Shown here piece after piece: positions 59,990 to 64,000 of a stretch of 64,000 nucleotides of DNA. The notes under the pieces are model-generated. The model made no database searches, was not told the origin of the DNA, and saw only the letters and a list, made by a program, of their open reading frames with translations. A program made the translations under genes and the position numbers. Position 1 is the first letter of the stretch; each line of letters starts with the position of its first letter. This DNA is from Letharia columbiana (lineage: Eukaryota > Ascomycota > Lecanoromycetes > Lecanorales > Parmeliaceae), in NCBI RefSeq assembly GCF_014066305.1, contig NW_023501071.1, forward strand, positions 186,001 through 250,000, read 5' to 3'.

Positions 59990-62490
59990 ATACTTTAATA
60001 ATAAAATAAAGAATTTAACTATAATATCGCTTAAGCTAAGATAAAGATATTAATAATTATTACTTAGCTAAGTAATAGTAATAGCTAATTATTTTATAAG
60101 CGAGAAATTAATAATAGACTTTAAGGTTTATATAATAGATATTATATTAATATTACGAAATTTATTAAAGAAAATAAGAAATTTAAGTAAGATTTAAGAC
60201 GTAAAGAGTAATAGCTAAAGAAGTAATAATCTCTTATATTAGCTAATTTAGAAAACTTCGATAAAAAAGATATAGAGGTTATACCTCGTTAGTTAAGTAT
60301 TTCTATTAATAATCTTTATTAAAACTTATATTATATCTCTATTATAAATCGCGTAAAGAATATAGAATTAAATAAACGATATCTCGATATCTTAAATTTT
60401 TATAATATTAATAATTAAGATAAGTAAGATAGCTAGCGTTAATATCTTAAAGCGAAATTTAAATAAAGTATTATAATCTTCTCTATTAAATTTAAGAAAA
60501 TTAATTATATATAAGATTATTATAAGTTTACTATATATAACGTTATTAAAATAAGAATAAATAAAAATATCTTAAATCTATATTAAATTATTTAAGAAAT
60601 AATCGACGAATTAGATAATATATTCGAAATATATAATAAAATTACTAAATTGAATATTAAGATATTCGATTTTAAATTTAATATAAGAGTAATAAATAAA
60701 AAGAAATCGTTTAAGGATTTCTATATACGATTCTCTACAACTATCGCTTTCTTAAAATTTACTAAAATTTATAAGATATTTAATTTAAAACGATTAATCT
60801 TTATATATCTAAGATATCGAATTTTAGAATAATCTTTTAATACTTTTCGAAATTTAATTATTTTTCTATAAGTATTAAATATAAATTTTCGGGTTATTAA
60901 TAACGCGTTAGATTTAAAAAGTAAGAAAGAGATTAATAAAACTAGTAATAATTATAAAAACTCTACCCCCTCGAATAATTAGCGTAATTCTTTCTTTACT
61001 AAAAGAAATAATAATATTATTATTAAAAATTTCTATATATAAAAATATAAGTATCTTAAGTTATTAATAGATAGAATTTAAAAAGAAGATAAATATTTTA
61101 AATATCTAAAAATTAAATATCGTTTTAGCGATAATAATACTCTATATAAAAATATAGATTTATTAATAAAAGAATAGATTAATATAATTTTAAAAGCCGT
61201 CGGCGTAAAGAAGAACGTTCTTATCGAATTATTATAAGAATTGAAAAACTAAATATCTTTAACTAAGTCGTCGCTAGAGATTTAAAAGCTTTATATATAA
61301 AAATTAAAGAGTTAGAAATAGAAAGAATACTCGCTTTTATCTCTCTATCCGCGTATACTATTATTATTAAAGCCTCTTTATAAAATAAATACTAATTAGA
61401 TTTTTATAGAAAAATTATTATATTAATAGAATAGATTAAGATTAATTATTTCTCGAATATTAAAGCTTTAGTATTAAGCTTTATAGATATATCTTTTATT
61501 AAAATAAATAAGCTATTTAAAGTAATATTAATATAATCTTATAAATTATAACTAATTAATAATAAATCTATCTTTATTTTTAATATTATATATATAATCT
61601 TAATAAAACTTATTTTAGAAGATTATATAGAAGAACTTTAATACTTAATTATCTTATTAAAACGATTTAATATTATTCTAGAAATATTATAACTAGAATA
61701 ATATAATCTTTATATATTCTTTAAATCTAGAATTATTATACTTAATTTAGATTATTATATATTTAACTATTTATTATATAGTAAACTCGTTATTATTTAG
61801 AGTAATAATAAGTCTTTAAAAAAGAATTTAAATTATATAATAAAGATTATATTTAAAAAAAAGAATATAGTAAAGATCTTCGCCTATATCTTTATTAAGA
61901 TAATTAAGAAATTAAAGAATTAAATTATTATTATATAGCTCTAAGATTTTAAATAATTTTTTAACTCTATTAATAAGAAAGCGAAGTTTACTATTAATAT
62001 CGCCGCTATTATAATAAAAAATTATAAGAAATTCTTTTATAAGCTAAGAAAGAAATCTTTAACTATAAAATAGCTATAAGAATAAATTTTTATAATATAT
62101 TATAAATAGCTAGATATTTAAAATCTAATTAAAACTAATAAATTCCTTATTTATTACTTTATTAACTATAAAATATATCTTAAAAAAGAAGTTACTTTAT
62201 TATCGAAAAAGGCTTATAAGCTCTTTAAAGATTAGATATTAATTATAAAGAAATATATTAATAAAATATTAGAAAAAGGCTATATTAGATTAAATACTTC
62301 TCTCTACGTAGTATCTATTCTAATTATAAAGAAACTCGATAGAGAACTTAAACTATACGTAAACTATAGAGCCCTTAACGCACTTACTATCTCTAATTAA
62401 AATATCCTCTTATTAATTAAAGAGACCCTTATTAAATTATACGCGGCGAGAATATATAGCAAATTCGATATTATAGCCGCTTTCATATAA
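59990..62490 (+). mobile_element. Partial gypsy chromovirus A2
   Basis: Second copy of the A1 family, aligning to 10370-12240 and 13590-14205 of A1. It lacks the miniature LTR element, so it shows the empty site. Both ends are missing: the left end is replaced by family S copy 14, and the right end stops within the RT at about 62490. It is therefore a fragment without LTRs. Confidence 0.82.
60000..62490 (+). pseudogene. A2 gag, protease and partial RT remnant
   Basis: Better preserved than A1. Positions 60650-60832 remain open for 60 codons in the gag core. A zinc knuckle is readable at about 61088-61150 (K-Y-F-K-Y-L-K, Cys to Tyr). An aspartic-protease-like segment lies at about 61440-61790. 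The RT starts near 62240, with YVNYRALNALTIS near 62355-62395 (Asp to Asn), and breaks off after KFDIIAAF. Confidence 0.72.
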
Positions 62491-63794
62491 ATAGAATATA
62501 AAGATATAAATTTTTAAAGAAAAGAGACAAAAGTTAAAAAATTCTAAGTTTAAAAAGTTTTATATCTTTTCGGCTAGTAGACTAAACGCTATTAATAAGA
62601 GAATTTATATTAATATTAGCTATAAAGTTACTCTAATAAATAACTTATAATTATTAATATTATTATCTCTTATAAAATTTAAATAATAATCTTATTTTTT
62701 TATATTAAGAATTTAGATTTAGCTATATATAATATTAATAAATATATTTTAATATTAATAAATATCTTTATTAATAAGATAGATAATAGTAAGATTCTTT
62801 ATTATATTTAAAGAAAAATATATTTTATTAATAATTTAAGAGTTATTTATTATTAGAAAATAATATTATAAATATTAAGAGAATAATATTTAATATTTTT
62901 TAAGTTAAAGTATATATTAATAGCTATGTTATTATTATTAATATTAATAATTAATAATATAATCTATATTAGAGATATATTATTTATATTTATAAGATTT
63001 TAATTATAGCGTCTTATACTAATATTATAATATCTTCTAACTCTTTTAAAAAACTATCTAAGAGAGATTATATTTTTAAGCTAATAATATAATAAAACTT
63101 AACTCTATACGCTTATTTTATAAACTTATATATTATTTAAATCTTAATTAAAAATAAAATTAATAAAAGTATTTAAATTCTTAAGAAACTTTATTTAGAT
63201 ATATTATATAAACTTAATTATAAAAATATCTTTATTATAGAGTCTTCGTCGAAGTCTTTTATAGATAAGTCTATTATAAGTAATTAAATTAAAAAAAATA
63301 GCTACTCTTATTACGATAATATTAATAAGTATAATATATAATCTCTTATAGCTTATTTATAATATTATTATATCTTAATTAAATCTTATTAAAGAGATTA
63401 AGCTATTAAATAATAAGTATAATACTTAGATTCTAATAAAATTAATTAATAAATTTTCTATCTTATATAGAGATAAAAACTTTATTAAAGTATCTAACGA
63501 TAATTAAATAAAGATTACGCTATATAATAATTAATTAAGTAAATTATTAAAGTCTAATTATATAAAGATTTACTCTCTAAATATTAATAATAAAATAATA
63601 ATTAATAATATATTTAACGATTTATAATAATAAGATAGACTTAAATATATTATTAGATCTACCTTTTTAGCTATTCTATATTTATAATTTAGAGAACGTT
63701 ATTAAATAATAAGTAAACGAAAAGAGCTATAGTAGATATTAGAGGCCTTAATAATTTTATTATTCTAGATATATAACTTATACTATTATAATTA
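62491..63794 (+). other. Unidentified coding-like remnant
   Basis: About 1.3 kb; from 62720 to 63780 one plus frame is largely open with RIP-type stops and Ile, Leu and Asn-rich. No polymerase, integrase or transposase motif was recognised. It ends at family S copy 15. Confidence 0.3.
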
Positions 63795-64000
63795 GACGAG
63801 TAAAGACTTATAAATTAAATATATAATTTCTTTTTTATTTAGAGCTATCGAGTAAATAAGTAAGCGATCTTTAGTAAGCGATCTTTAATAAGCGATATTT
63901 GAATGCCTTACGCTTTAATAGTTATAAGACTAAATTTAAGAATTTTTTCTCTCTTTAAAGACTTATATTTTATTTTATAAATTAAAAAAAATCTTAAAAT
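63795..64000 (+). repeat. Family S repeat, copy 15, cut by window end
   Basis: Begins ACGAGTAAAG and contains two 14-bp units (AGCGATCTTTAGTA). The remainder lies outside the window. Confidence 0.8.

Noticed and set aside
60650..60832. Stand-alone 60-codon gene
   Set aside because: It is an accidentally stop-free segment of the A2 gag; the same protein continues on both sides and in A1.
1..64000. Mitochondrial origin because of the AT content
   Set aside because: The AT bias is due to specific loss of CpA/TpG with CpG retained, and the content is nuclear LTR and Tc1/mariner transposons.
1..64000. CRISPR array, bacterial operons or defence islands
   Set aside because: Tandem arrays here have no spacer-repeat alternation, and there are no bacterial gene features.

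Overview
This window is heterochromatic, extremely AT-rich DNA from a filamentous ascomycete (Pezizomycotina). Nearly everything outside two short islands lacks the dinucleotides CpA and TpG, while CpG and CpT remain common. That is the signature of repeat-induced point mutation (RIP, C-to-T at CpA on both strands). The mutated DNA still reads as transposon proteins once RIP stops (TAG, TAA) and D-to-N or E-to-K changes are allowed for. No rRNA, tRNA, CRISPR array or bacterial gene organisation was seen. The species cannot be named from the sequence.

Layout. 1-4485: 5'-truncated Ty3/gypsy chromovirus (G1). 4486-9127: unidentified remnants, a 183-bp solo LTR and a head-to-head pair of short repeats (family S). 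9128-17891: complete gypsy element A1 (173-bp LTRs, target duplication ATTAA), carrying two family S copies and a 1.35-kb miniature LTR element. 18030-28438: complete gypsy element B1 (two 183-bp LTRs), carrying a long family S relative and a 2.07-kb Tc1/mariner element. 28444-31889: a fold-back sequence and four family S copies. 31890-36478: a putative TIR-bounded DNA transposon containing a second, rearranged Tc1/mariner element. 36479-38743: a GC-normal island with the only convincing intact gene, a 431-aa predicted single-pass membrane protein. 38744-38887: an 18-bp tandem array. 38884-46067: a second type B gypsy element (B2), lacking its 3' LTR and carrying a direct-repeat-flanked insert. 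46068-48970: family S copies, a 0.3-kb non-RIP island and a second copy of the long family S relative. 50124-57247: complete gypsy element C (275-bp LTRs, target duplication TATAA), inserted into an unidentified coding sequence. 57253-64000: family S copies, a partial type A gypsy (A2) and unidentified coding-like remnants.

How it fits together. G1, A1, B1, B2 and C all show, or appear to show, chromodomains after the integrase, as expected of chromoviruses that integrate into H3K9-methylated chromatin. The nest has a readable order: gypsy elements landed first, then Tc1, miniature LTR and family S elements inserted into them, then RIP degraded the block. Some inserts (the long family S relative, the Tc1 in B1, the ends of the miniature element, the left LTR of C) keep many CpA/TpG sites, so they are younger or escaped some RIP cycles.

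The best candidate for something undescribed is family S: about 0.4-0.6 kb, 15 full or partial copies here, ending in an A/T-insertion pattern without a detectable target duplication. It also has a 1.48-kb relative that seems to encode an unknown protein with tetrapeptide tandem repeats.
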